A stretch of DNA of 59,276 nucleotides. Source: Bacillota bacterium. Lineage in GTDB: Bacteria > Bacillota > Sulfobacillia > JAJZYS01 > JAJYTV01. The position numbers and the translations under genes were made by a program. A model generated the notes under the pieces. That model was not told where the DNA came from. It saw only the letters and a program-made list of their open reading frames with translations, and ran no database searches. The stretch spans positions 1-59,276 of the forward strand of contig JAJZQO010000009.1 in assembly GCA_021847575.1 (NCBI GenBank), given 5' to 3'. Of this stretch, positions 15,423 through 23,284 are shown in pieces (position 1 is the stretch's first letter; every line of letters starts with the position of its first letter).

Positions 15423-16571
15423 TCAGATGCGGAGGACTCCCTGCACGATCTGCCTGAGAAGCAGCATGAACGTCTGGCGTTCGACCGCGTCGCGCGCCAC
15501 CAGGGGAACCTCTGTGACCCGTTTGCCGCCCAGCACGATCTCGGCGTGGCCAATGACCTGCCCACGCCGCACCGGTGCCATCAGGCTGTGCCGCAGCACC
15601 GGCCTCAACTCGACGCTCGGACTGCTAAGCCGCGCCTGTACCGCGGAGACGTCGTGCTGCACCGTCGCCGCCACGCTGCCGCGCGTGCCGCGCAGCACGC
15701 TGACGCGCCCCACGCTCTGACCTCCCTTGGCCAGCAGGACAGCGCGGTAGTTCGAGAAACCGTACGACAGCAGGCGCTGCGCGTCGCCAAAGCGGGTCTT
15801 GGACGATGGCGCGCCCATCACGACGGCGATCAGCCGGAGGCCCTCGCGCTTGGCCGTCGCGGCCAGGCAGTAACCGGCGTGGCTCGTGTAACCTGTCTTG
15901 AGACCGTCAACGCCAGGCACGGGGCCGAGCAGCCGGTTCGTGTTGACGAGCCAGAGCCTCCCGCCCTTGCCGTCGCGGATCGTGCGGTCCTGGCGCTGTG
16001 AGGTCAGGGCGAGCAGGCCGGGATCGTTGATCGCCGCCCTGGCCAGCTTGGTCATGTCGAGTGCGCTTGTGACGTGCCCCGCGACGTCCAGGCCGTGGCT
16101 GTTCACGTAGTGCGTGCGCGTCATGCCGAGCCGCTTGGCCTCGCGGTTCATCCGGGCCACGAACGCCTCCTCGGAACCGGCCAGATGTTCGCCGATCGCC
16201 ACGCAGGCGTCGTTCGCGGAACCGATCGCCACCGCGCGCAGGAGCTGTCCCAGGGGAAGCGTCTCGCCGGGCTCGAGCCAGATCTGCGAACCGCTCGTGT
16301 GGTACGCCCTGTCGGAGACGGAAACCGGATCGCCGAGGTGCGCCTTGTGCTGACGGACGGCCTGGAGAGCCAGATGCAGCGTCATGAGCTTGGTCATGGA
16401 TGCCGGCGCCCGCACTTCGTCCGGATTCTTCGCGAACAGCACCTGACCCGTGGAGGCCTCGACCAGAATGGCCGACGGCGATGTCGTGGGCGGGGGCGAC
16501 GGCGCCGCCCAGGCCGGGGCAGGTAACCCGAAGGCCAGGGCGGCGCCGAGGATCAAGGCCAACTTGCGCAC
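15423..16571 (-). CDS. dacF: D-Ala-D-Ala carboxypeptidase DacF
   Basis: A 382-residue penicillin-binding protein of the S11 family, exported by a signal peptide (residues 1-22, ending PAWA). Active-site motifs are SMTK (S58), SAND and KTGYT. It trims peptidoglycan stem peptides and in spore formers tunes cortex cross-linking. The C-terminal domain is beta-rich and ends in an amphipathic segment (TFMLLLRQIVQGVLRI). GTG 16571 is chosen for the GAGGAGG eight bases upstream. It precedes spoIIAA as in B. subtilis. Confidence 0.93.
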   Translation of the reverse strand: MRKLALILGAALAFGLPAPAWAAPSPPPTTSPSAILVEASTGQVLFAKNPDEVRAPASMTKLMTLHLALQAVRQHKAHLGDPVSVSDRAYHTSGSQIWLEPGETLPLGQLLRAVAIGSANDACVAIGEHLAGSEEAFVARMNREAKRLGMTRTHYVNSHGLDVAGHVTSALDMTKLARAAINDPGLLALTSQRQDRTIRDGKGGRLWLVNTNRLLGPVPGVDGLKTGYTSHAGYCLAATAKREGLRLIAVVMGAPSSKTRFGDAQRLLSYGFSNYRAVLLAKGGQSVGRVSVLRGTRGSVAATVQHDVSAVQARLSSPSVELRPVLRHSLMAPVRRGQVIGHAEIVLGGKRVTEVPLVARDAVERQTFMLLLRQIVQGVLRI

Positions 16572-16624
16572 GTGCCATACCTCCTCGGCCGTAGCATGTC
16601 CGGCCGAAGGGCGCACCAACATGC

Positions 16625-17518
16625 TCAGGCCCTGGGATGGGCCCGCGCGTAGACCTCCTTGAGCCTGGCCTTCGTGAGATGCGTGTAGATCTGTGTCGTC
16701 GAGATGTCGGCGTGACCCAGCAGTTCCTGCACCGAGCGCAGGTCGGCGCCATTCTCGAGCAGGTGCGTCGCAAACGAGTGACGCAGCGTGTGCGGCGTGA
16801 TCGAACGTTCGATCTTGGCTTCCTGGGCGTAGCGCTTGACGATCTTCCAGAATCCCTGGCGCGTCAGCCGGTGGCCGTGGTGGTTCACGAAGAGGCACTG
16901 CTCGCGCACGTCCCGCAGCAGGCGGGGCCTGGCCTGCTGGAGGTAAAGCACGAGGCTCTTGACCGCGAACGAACCGATCGGCACGAGGCGCTCCTTCGAG
17001 CCCTTGCCGAGGCAGCGCAGGTAGCCCTGCTCGAGGTTCACGTCGCCGAGGTTGAGCGAGACCAGTTCGGAGACGCGGATGCCGGTGGCATAGAGCAGTT
17101 CCAGCATGGCGCGGTCCCTGAGCCCCGCGGGCTGCGCCGCATCCGGCTGGCGCAGGATCTGTTCCACCTCCGCCACGGTCAGGACGCGCGGCAGCCTCCT
17201 CTCGAGCTTGGGCGATTCCAGGTTGCGCGTCGGGTCCTCCTGCAGCAGACGCTCGCGCACGAGATACTGGTAGAACGCCTTGAGCGCCGCGAGGCGCCGC
17301 GCAATCGTCGCGGTCGCCTTGCCCTGGTCCTGGAGGTGCAAAAGGTAACCGACGATGGTGTCGCGGGAGACGGCCTGCAGTTGCGGCGTCTTCTGCTCCC
17401 GCAGATAGTCCTGATACTGACGCAGGTCGCGGCCGTAGGACTCGAGCGTATTGCGCGCCAGTCCCCGCTCCACGCTCAGGTAGGCGATGAAGTCGGATAC
17501 GAAGTCCTGCACAGCCAT
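16625..17518 (-). CDS. xerD: Tyrosine recombinase XerD
   Basis: A 297-residue site-specific recombinase that resolves chromosome dimers at dif. The N-terminal SAM-like domain (FIAYLSVERGLARNTLESY) and the catalytic residues are all visible: Arg in YATGIRVSEL, Lys in GKGSKERLVP, HTLRHSF, LGHADI and Tyr in QIYTH. Position next to spoIIM and dacF matches ripX/xerD of Bacillus. The ATG is the first of the conserved domain. Confidence 0.93.
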   Translation of the reverse strand: MAVQDFVSDFIAYLSVERGLARNTLESYGRDLRQYQDYLREQKTPQLQAVSRDTIVGYLLHLQDQGKATATIARRLAALKAFYQYLVRERLLQEDPTRNLESPKLERRLPRVLTVAEVEQILRQPDAAQPAGLRDRAMLELLYATGIRVSELVSLNLGDVNLEQGYLRCLGKGSKERLVPIGSFAVKSLVLYLQQARPRLLRDVREQCLFVNHHGHRLTRQGFWKIVKRYAQEAKIERSITPHTLRHSFATHLLENGADLRSVQELLGHADISTTQIYTHLTKARLKEVYARAHPRA

Positions 17519-17647
17519 TGCCTCCCCGTCCGCCGGTACCCCAACAGGCCTATCTTGTGCCGCGACTGGGCCACCTATACAGTGCCTGCAGCTCCCATGA
17601 CCCGCAAGGTGTCGTTCGGCAGCGGTCGGGGCCCCCAGGGTATGACG

Positions 17648-17679
17648 GGGCCCCCGCACAGATGACTATGCGGGGGCCC
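17648..17679 (-). terminator. GC-rich hairpin after ald
   Basis: An 11-bp perfect stem (GGGCCCCCGCA/TGCGGGGGCCC) with a 10-base loop lies 6 bp beyond the ald stop. No T-tract follows on the minus strand, so it may slow or end ald transcription before xerD only in part. Confidence 0.5.
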
Positions 17680-17685
17680 GGGGAA

Positions 17686-18807
17686 TCAGAAGCCGATAAC
17701 GTCGTGCAGGTCGGTGTAAGGGAGACCCGTCGCGCTCGCGACCGCCTCGTAGGTCAGCTTGCCTTCGTACGTGTTGACGCCACGCTGCAGCGCCGGATCG
17801 TCGCGCAGCGCGGCCTCGAGGCCGTGCTTCGCGATCTTGAGCAGGTAAGGCAGGGTGACGTTCGTCAAGGCGAAAGTCGAGGTGCGCGGCACCGCACCGG
17901 GCATGTTGGCCACGGCGTAATGGACGACGCCGTGCTTCTCGTAGGTCGGGTTCGAGTGCGTGGTGATGCGGTCGATCGTCTCGATCGATCCGCCCTGGTC
18001 GATGGCGACATCGACGATGACCGAGCCGGGCTTCATCGTCTCGACCATCGCCTCCGACACCAGCTTCGGCGCGCGGGCGCCCGGGATGAGGACGGCGCCG
18101 ATCAGCAGGTCGGAATCGGCGACCTGCGCCGCAAGGTTGTGCTCGTTGGACATCAGCGTCTCAAGGCGGCCCTGGTAGAGCTCGTCCAGGTAGCGCAGAC
18201 GCGCGGCAGACACGTCCAGGATGGTGACGCGGGCGCCCATGCCGACGGCGATCTGCGCGGCGTTCTGACCCACCGTGCCGCCGCCCACGACGACGACATG
18301 CGCCGGCAGCACCCCTGGCACGCCGCCGAGCAGCACACCCTGGCCACCGTGCGCCTTCTCGAGGCAGTGGGCGCCGATCTGCGTGGCCATGCGGCCCGCG
18401 ACCTCGCTCATCGGCACGAGAAGCGGCAGCGAGCGGTCGGCGAGCTGCACCGTCTCGTAGGCGACGCCGATGACCCCCCGGCGCAGCAGAGCCTCGGTCA
18501 GCTCTTTGGCCGGCGCGAGGTGGAGGTAGGTGTAAAGGATCTGACCGGGTCGGAAGATGTCGTACTCTTCAGGCAACGGCTCCTTCACCTTGACGATCAG
18601 GTCCGCCTGGGTCGCGATCTTGCGCTTGTCGTTTTCGATAACGGCGCCGAACGCCGCGTATTCGCTGTCAGGGAAGCCGGAGCCGACACCCGCCCCCGCC
18701 TCCACAAGCACCTTGTGGCCGCTTCCTGTCAGTGCGCGGGCGCCACCCGGGGTCAGTCCCACCCGGTTCTCGTCCGCCTTGATTTCCTTGAGCAAGCCGA
18801 TGATCAA
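17686..18807 (-). CDS. ald: Alanine dehydrogenase
   Basis: A 373-residue NAD-dependent enzyme that interconverts L-alanine and pyruvate plus ammonia. The N-terminus MIIGLLKEIKADENRVGLTP, the catalytic HLAPAKELT segment, the Rossmann loop VVVGGGTVGQNAA and DVAIDQGG are all as in the family. In Bacillus, Ald supplies pyruvate during sporulation. Here it is placed between spoIIM and xerD, which fits such a role. Confidence 0.95.
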   Translation of the reverse strand: MIIGLLKEIKADENRVGLTPGGARALTGSGHKVLVEAGAGVGSGFPDSEYAAFGAVIENDKRKIATQADLIVKVKEPLPEEYDIFRPGQILYTYLHLAPAKELTEALLRRGVIGVAYETVQLADRSLPLLVPMSEVAGRMATQIGAHCLEKAHGGQGVLLGGVPGVLPAHVVVVGGGTVGQNAAQIAVGMGARVTILDVSAARLRYLDELYQGRLETLMSNEHNLAAQVADSDLLIGAVLIPGARAPKLVSEAMVETMKPGSVIVDVAIDQGGSIETIDRITTHSNPTYEKHGVVHYAVANMPGAVPRTSTFALTNVTLPYLLKIAKHGLEAALRDDPALQRGVNTYEGKLTYEAVASATGLPYTDLHDVIGF

Positions 18808-18836
18808 CGGAGGTGCACTTCCTTCCTAACATCCGT

Positions 18837-19472
18837 TCAACCCCCAACATACGGCCACAGGAGGTGAAGGGCAAGGGGACTAAGGTAGGCTTCCGCAGTG
18901 GCCGCCAGGACGAGACCGCTTGCTGCAATCGCCCCTGTGCCGGCGAAGCGGACCAACGCCGAGATCATCTGCGGCGCCTTGAGCCGGGCCCGGTAGAAGT
19001 CCGAAGCGTAGAGGGCGGCAGACTCGGACAAGAGCCAGATGCTCGGCAAGACGAGCAGGGCCGGCGGCAGCACGCCGAGCAGCACCACGAGGAGGCCCCT
19101 CCCGCCCAGTTCGCCCAGCAGGAACGCGCTGGCGAAGCCGATCGAGAACCCCTTAACGGCGAGCCACAGCCAGCTCGTCACGACCCCGACCACCACCAGG
19201 GCAAGCAGCCAGCTGAGCAGAAACAGCCGCCCGTCCGCATAGAGCGCGGCACGCATCAGGGCGGGTCCCTGCGGCACACCGTGCTGCAGACTGCCGAGGA
19301 AGCCACCGAGATATGCGAGAAGATCCGACCGCTGCAAGGCGCTCAGCTGCCCGGCCGCGTAGGCGCCGAAGCCGAGCGACAGGAGCGACCATGCGGCGGC
19401 GGCGAGGTACCAGCCGAAACGCCGGTGCACGCGCCTTATCGCGATGTCCAGATACGAGTCGATCGTGTGCAC
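18837..19472 (-). CDS. spoIIM: Stage II sporulation protein M
   Basis: A 211-residue membrane protein with five to six hydrophobic segments and a C-terminal helix; the GFSIGFASAFLLGELG region is typical. SpoIIM is part of the DMP complex (SpoIID-SpoIIM-SpoIIP) that remodels peptidoglycan during engulfment. GTG 19472 is preceded by GGAGGGA at 4-5 bp; the longer upstream frame is Arg/Ser-rich noise. The neighbours xerD and dacF support the call. Confidence 0.88.
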   Translation of the reverse strand: MHTIDSYLDIAIRRVHRRFGWYLAAAAWSLLSLGFGAYAAGQLSALQRSDLLAYLGGFLGSLQHGVPQGPALMRAALYADGRLFLLSWLLALVVVGVVTSWLWLAVKGFSIGFASAFLLGELGGRGLLVVLLGVLPPALLVLPSIWLLSESAALYASDFYRARLKAPQMISALVRFAGTGAIAASGLVLAATAEAYLSPLALHLLWPYVGG

Positions 19473-19489
19473 CTTATCCCTCCAAGCCC

Positions 19490-19518
19490 AGGCTATGGTC
19501 CGTTCCCACCCGCTTATG
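19490..19518 (-). promoter_or_regulatory. Candidate sigma-E promoter of spoIIM
   Basis: On the minus strand CATAA (-35-like, 19514-19518) and CATAGCCT (-10-like, 19490-19497) stand 16 bp apart upstream of spoIIM. The sigma-E consensus is ATA...CATACAnT with 13-15 bp, so the match is partial. spoIIM of B. subtilis is sigma-E dependent. Confidence 0.3.
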
Positions 19519-19689
19519 CCGGTGCAGGAGTGCCAGCGATTGCCGTCGAAGACCGTCGACGGATTCCGTCCGCGACCGCCCGCCGCGGCCGTTTCGCGGC
19601 TGGTCCCGTGCCCACTCTCCACAATGAGGTGAGCCGTAATTCCGGCGACGTTAGGCCCGGGTTCGAGCCCCAAGGGCGCCCCGTTGGCC

Positions 19690-22377
19690 ATGCTGGCGGC
19701 CTTGTCCGAGCATCTGAACCGCCCACTTGAACTCGATGCGCTGCTTGGCGAGGCCCTCCACATCCTTCAGTCCCATCTCGGCGCACCGGCGATTTGGCTG
19801 ACCCTTGGCGGTCGCGACGAGGAACAGCAGCTCGCTGCGCACCTTGACCTGCCGCCTGCGCTTGCGGCAAACGGCGAGTCGGCGCTGCGCTGGGCGCCCT
19901 GCCGCTGCCAATCCGCTCTCGCCCGCGGCGAGCTCCGGTCGTCGCCGCGCGTTTTCGCGTGCGACCGCCTCGAGCTCGCCAGCGGGAACACCGCTGGTCT
20001 GCGTTTCCACGCCAGCGTGGCTCTGCGCGCCAGTGACCGCGTTGTCGGCCTGCTGCACGTGGTGCGTCCTGCGGCACAGGATCTCACCGGCGAAGAGTCC
20101 GCGCTGCTTGCGGCAGCCGGCCACATCCTCGGCATGGCCGTCGAGCGCACCACGGCCGCGGCCCTGGGTCAGGGCACCGTGCAGCAGCAGGAACAGCGCG
20201 CGATGCTGAGCTTCACCTCTCGCCTGCTCGGCCTGCTCGATGCGGACGAGATCATGGCGCAGACGTCCGAGATCGTGGCGAAGATGTTCGGAGCCCCGCT
20301 CGTCGGGGTCTACCTGTTCGACGAGTCCACCCGTACGCTGGCATTGCGCTCAGGTGTCGGCTGGGCAGGCGCATTCCACGGGCAGGAGCGGATCTCGCTC
20401 GACGAGCCGCGCGATCTCGTCTCGCTCGTCGCGCGCAGCCGCGAAGCTCAGATTGCGGGGGGCGACGCCGACGCCAGCATCGAGCTGTCCGCCGCAGCCC
20501 TGCACATGGGCATGGCGTCCGGCCTCGCTGCAGCGATGCGGGTTGGTGACAAGCTGATTGGCGTGCTGGCGGCCCATGCGCGCGAGCGCGGCCGCTTCGG
20601 CGCGGACGATCGGCGCTTCCTCGCGAGCCTCGCCGACCAGGCCGCGCTGGCCCTGGACCGGGCGGACCTCCTCGCGGCTACCCGCCGCCAGCTTCGGGAC
20701 CTCGCGGCACTGAATGAGAAGGCGGCGCAGCAGACCCGCCAGCTCAGCGAAACATATGGCGCCACGCTCGCCGTGCTTGGCGACGCCCTCGAGCTGCGCG
20801 ACCAGGAGACGATGGGCCACACGCAGCGCGTGGTCTCGCTCGCCGTGTCGCTGGGCGAGGCGCTCGGCCTAGGGCCGGACGACCTCGTGCACCTGCAGTG
20901 GGGCGCCTACGTCCACGACCTGGGCAAGATCGGCGTACCAGATGCCGTTCTGCGCAAGCCGGGCCCCCTGTCACCCGACGAGTGGCGACTGATGCAGCGG
21001 CATCCGGAGCAGGGCTTCAACCTCCTGCAGCGCCTTTTCTTCCTCTCTCGCTCGCTCGACGTCGTGCGCTACCACCACGAGCGCTTCGACGGCGGCGGCT
21101 ATCCTTTGGGTCTCAAGGGTGATGAGATCCCTCTCCTCGCCCGCATCTTCGCCGTGGCCGACGCCTTCGACGCCATGACGAATGACCGCCCGTACCGCAC
21201 CGCCCTGCCAACCGATGAGGCCATGTCCGAACTGCGCCGCCACCGCGGCAGGCAGTTCGACCCGCAGGTCGTGGATGCGCTCGAGCATCTGCCGGACCAT
21301 TTGCGCCGGGCGCGCCCGGCCACGTTCGACGACGACTTCGCCTTGCCGGTCGGGGCGTCGGCGCCACCGCCGCTCCCGGACGGAGGCGAACGGCTGCTGC
21401 AGTTCGCCCGCCTGTGCGGTGAAGTGTTGCAGGCGCGGGACCTCGGAAGCGCCCTCGACATCATCGCGGAGGGCGTTCACCAGGCCAGCAGCGAGACGTC
21501 GTGCGCCATTCTGCTGCAGGACGCCGCCGGACACGGGCTGCGCATCGTCGCCCACCGCGGCCCGATCGGTTCCCTGTCCGACCAGGCCACCGGCGAAACC
21601 GCCGCCCTGCGGGCCCTCCAGAGCCAGAAGCCCTATTACGCGGCCGATCTCGCGCAGGAGCGCCTGCAGGCGATCATGGGCAAGCAGATGCGCTCGGAGT
21701 TTGCCCTGCCCCTCACGGTGGACGACCAGACGTACGGCATCCTTGAAGTCGCCGCCACGGACCAGGATGCCTTCACCGTGGACCACCGGCACGCCCTCGA
21801 GGCGTTTGCCATGCTCGCCGCGTTCACGGTGCAGCGGGTGCAGCGCGACGGCGAGGTGGAACGTCTCGCCTTGACCGACCACGTCACAGGCCTCGCGAAC
21901 CGCCGGGCGCTCGAGGAAGCGGCGGAGCGCGAATTTTCGCGTGCCGCCCGCCATGCCCGGCCGATCGCCCTGATAGCCCTTCATCTGGACGCCTACCCCG
22001 ACCTCTGCCTCGAGGAGCGCCCCCTTGCCGACGAAGCCTTGCGCATGGCCGCCCGCCTCATGCACCAGAGTTGCCGCAAGGAAGACGTGCTCGGACGGCG
22101 TGAGGGTGGTGAGTTTCTCTTCGTTCTGCCTGAGACGACAAAAGTGGGGGCTCTTTTGGTCGCGGAGCGCCTGCGCGCGGACATCGCGCGCGTTGCCCTC
22201 GAGGACGGGCGTCACCTCAGCGTCAGCGTGGGCGTCGCAAGCCTGCCGGACGACGGCGACTCGCTGACCGCTCTTCTTAATGGGGTAGATCAGGCGATGG
22301 TCAGGGCGATGCGCAGGGGCGGGAATGAGGTCGTGGCCATGAGCGGCCCGCGGATTGGCGATCCACCGCCAGCGTGA
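19690..22377 (+). CDS. GAF-GAF-HD-GYP-GAF-degenerate GGDEF protein
   Basis: An 895-residue cytosolic signalling protein. Two GAF domains (about 10-160 and 175-325), then an HD-GYP phosphodiesterase with HDLGKIG (H409) and HHERFDGGGYP (from 462), a third GAF (about 580-720) and a C-terminal GGDEF domain. HD-GYP residues needed for c-di-GMP cleavage are intact. The GGDEF signature reads EGGEF (from 805) and the FK/ND.GH nucleotide residues are lost, so it is unlikely to make c-di-GMP and may sense GTP. ATG 19690 is favoured; a TTG two codons upstream is possible. A perfect terminator follows. Confidence 0.88.
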   Translation: MLAALSEHLNRPLELDALLGEALHILQSHLGAPAIWLTLGGRDEEQQLAAHLDLPPALAANGESALRWAPCRCQSALARGELRSSPRVFACDRLELASGNTAGLRFHASVALRASDRVVGLLHVVRPAAQDLTGEESALLAAAGHILGMAVERTTAAALGQGTVQQQEQRAMLSFTSRLLGLLDADEIMAQTSEIVAKMFGAPLVGVYLFDESTRTLALRSGVGWAGAFHGQERISLDEPRDLVSLVARSREAQIAGGDADASIELSAAALHMGMASGLAAAMRVGDKLIGVLAAHARERGRFGADDRRFLASLADQAALALDRADLLAATRRQLRDLAALNEKAAQQTRQLSETYGATLAVLGDALELRDQETMGHTQRVVSLAVSLGEALGLGPDDLVHLQWGAYVHDLGKIGVPDAVLRKPGPLSPDEWRLMQRHPEQGFNLLQRLFFLSRSLDVVRYHHERFDGGGYPLGLKGDEIPLLARIFAVADAFDAMTNDRPYRTALPTDEAMSELRRHRGRQFDPQVVDALEHLPDHLRRARPATFDDDFALPVGASAPPPLPDGGERLLQFARLCGEVLQARDLGSALDIIAEGVHQASSETSCAILLQDAAGHGLRIVAHRGPIGSLSDQATGETAALRALQSQKPYYAADLAQERLQAIMGKQMRSEFALPLTVDDQTYGILEVAATDQDAFTVDHRHALEAFAMLAAFTVQRVQRDGEVERLALTDHVTGLANRRALEEAAEREFSRAARHARPIALIALHLDAYPDLCLEERPLADEALRMAARLMHQSCRKEDVLGRREGGEFLFVLPETTKVGALLVAERLRADIARVALEDGRHLSVSVGVASLPDDGDSLTALLNGVDQAMVRAMRRGGNEVVAMSGPRIGDPPPA

Positions 22378-22410
22378 GCCTTGCCGCTTCGGCTTTTCCC
22401 TGGCGAAGGC

Positions 22411-22456
22411 AAAACCAGGGTGTCGCTGCCCGGAAGGACAGCGACACCCTGGTTTT
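22411..22456. terminator. 18-bp perfect bidirectional terminator
   Basis: AAAACCAGGGTGTCGCTG and its exact complement flank a 10-base loop (22429-22438). The stem starts with A4 and ends with T4, so it can act as an intrinsic terminator in both directions: for the HD-GYP gene on the plus strand and for the pseudogene on the minus strand. Confidence 0.85.
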
Positions 22457-22477
22457 CCCCTGTCGTCTACGACGCCG

Positions 22478-22960
22478 TCACGGCGTTGTGCAGCAGGGCA
22501 AGCCAGATGCGGCTGTGGCCCCGTACTCGTCGCCGAGGATCGAGGTGAGGATGTCGCGGATCTCAAGCGTCGGGGCCATCGCTGCGAGGGAGGCATAGCG
22601 GGCCACGGCATTCGTCTCACCGGCCGCCGAGACATCCTGCACGTAGCCGAGGTTTGGCGGCGGCGGGACCGGCGGGCTGCCCGCCCTGTTCGGGTCCCAG
22701 GCGATGCAGGAGCGCTGCCTGGATGCGGGCGTGACCGTATTCGTCACCGGTGATGCTCGTGATCAGGAGCGCGACAGGGGGTCGGGTGCCTCGTGCGCGA
22801 TGCCGGCGTAGAGCTCGACATCCGAGAGTTCTCCTGGATCGATACCTCGAGCAGTTGCGCGAACGAGGAATCGAGGTGCGCTTCCACGGGCCAGGGGGCG
22901 GCGACCACGTACGCAAAGCCTCCAGAAGCGATTTGTTTCGGGGTACCCGTAGCCAATCAA
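22478..22960 (-). pseudogene. Frameshifted ferritin-like protein gene
   Basis: Protein similarity to a ferritin-like four-helix protein jumps between three minus-strand frames. In order: IASGGFAYVVAAPWPVEAHL and FAQLLEVSI (frame of 22956), GELSDVELYAGIAHEAPDPL (frame of 22960), LLITSITGDEYGHARIQAAL (frame of 22916), then VSAAGETNAVARYASLAA and ILTSILGDEYGATAASG (frame of 22747). The repeated GDEYGxA helices carry metal-ligand-like Glu and ExxH (the second ExxH is lost). At least three frameshifts separate the pieces, so no full protein is made. A possible old promoter TTGGCT-N17-TAATTC (23004-22976) lies upstream. Sequencing error is the alternative. Confidence 0.65.
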
Positions 22961-23284
22961 TCTACCAAGTTGACGGAATTAGGTTACTTCTCTGTATTAG
23001 CCAAAAGCGGGTTGGCCTCGCCCACCCGTCCACCCACATTCGCGACGCCACGGCTCCGCCGGCAAGTGGGACAACTCCACCTTGGCCGACTTCGGCGCAC
23101 TGTCGTCGGCGGCTGCCGCGCCCCTGACAGCACGAGGGAGGCAATGCCGTTCGCGTGGCGCATGATGCCGGCAAGGACAGCGCAGACCCCGCCATCCCTC
23201 AGGCAGATGGTGATAAAAAACCTGTGCTGGCAGGAACCCCCACGTCTGGCTTGAAGATTGCAGGGGGGGGACTGGAGGCGAACC
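22961..23284. other. 324-bp gap before lipoprotein gene
   Basis: An AT-rich patch (22955-23010) holds the possible minus-strand promoter of the decayed ferritin-like gene. The rest, up to the ribosome site GGAGGCG (23273-23279), has only short Arg-rich frames and no recognised element. Confidence 0.4.

Noticed and set aside
19655-19680. tRNA T-arm-like GGGTTCGAGCCCC before the HD-GYP gene
   Set aside because: The 5-bp stem does not close and no anticodon or acceptor stem can be drawn.
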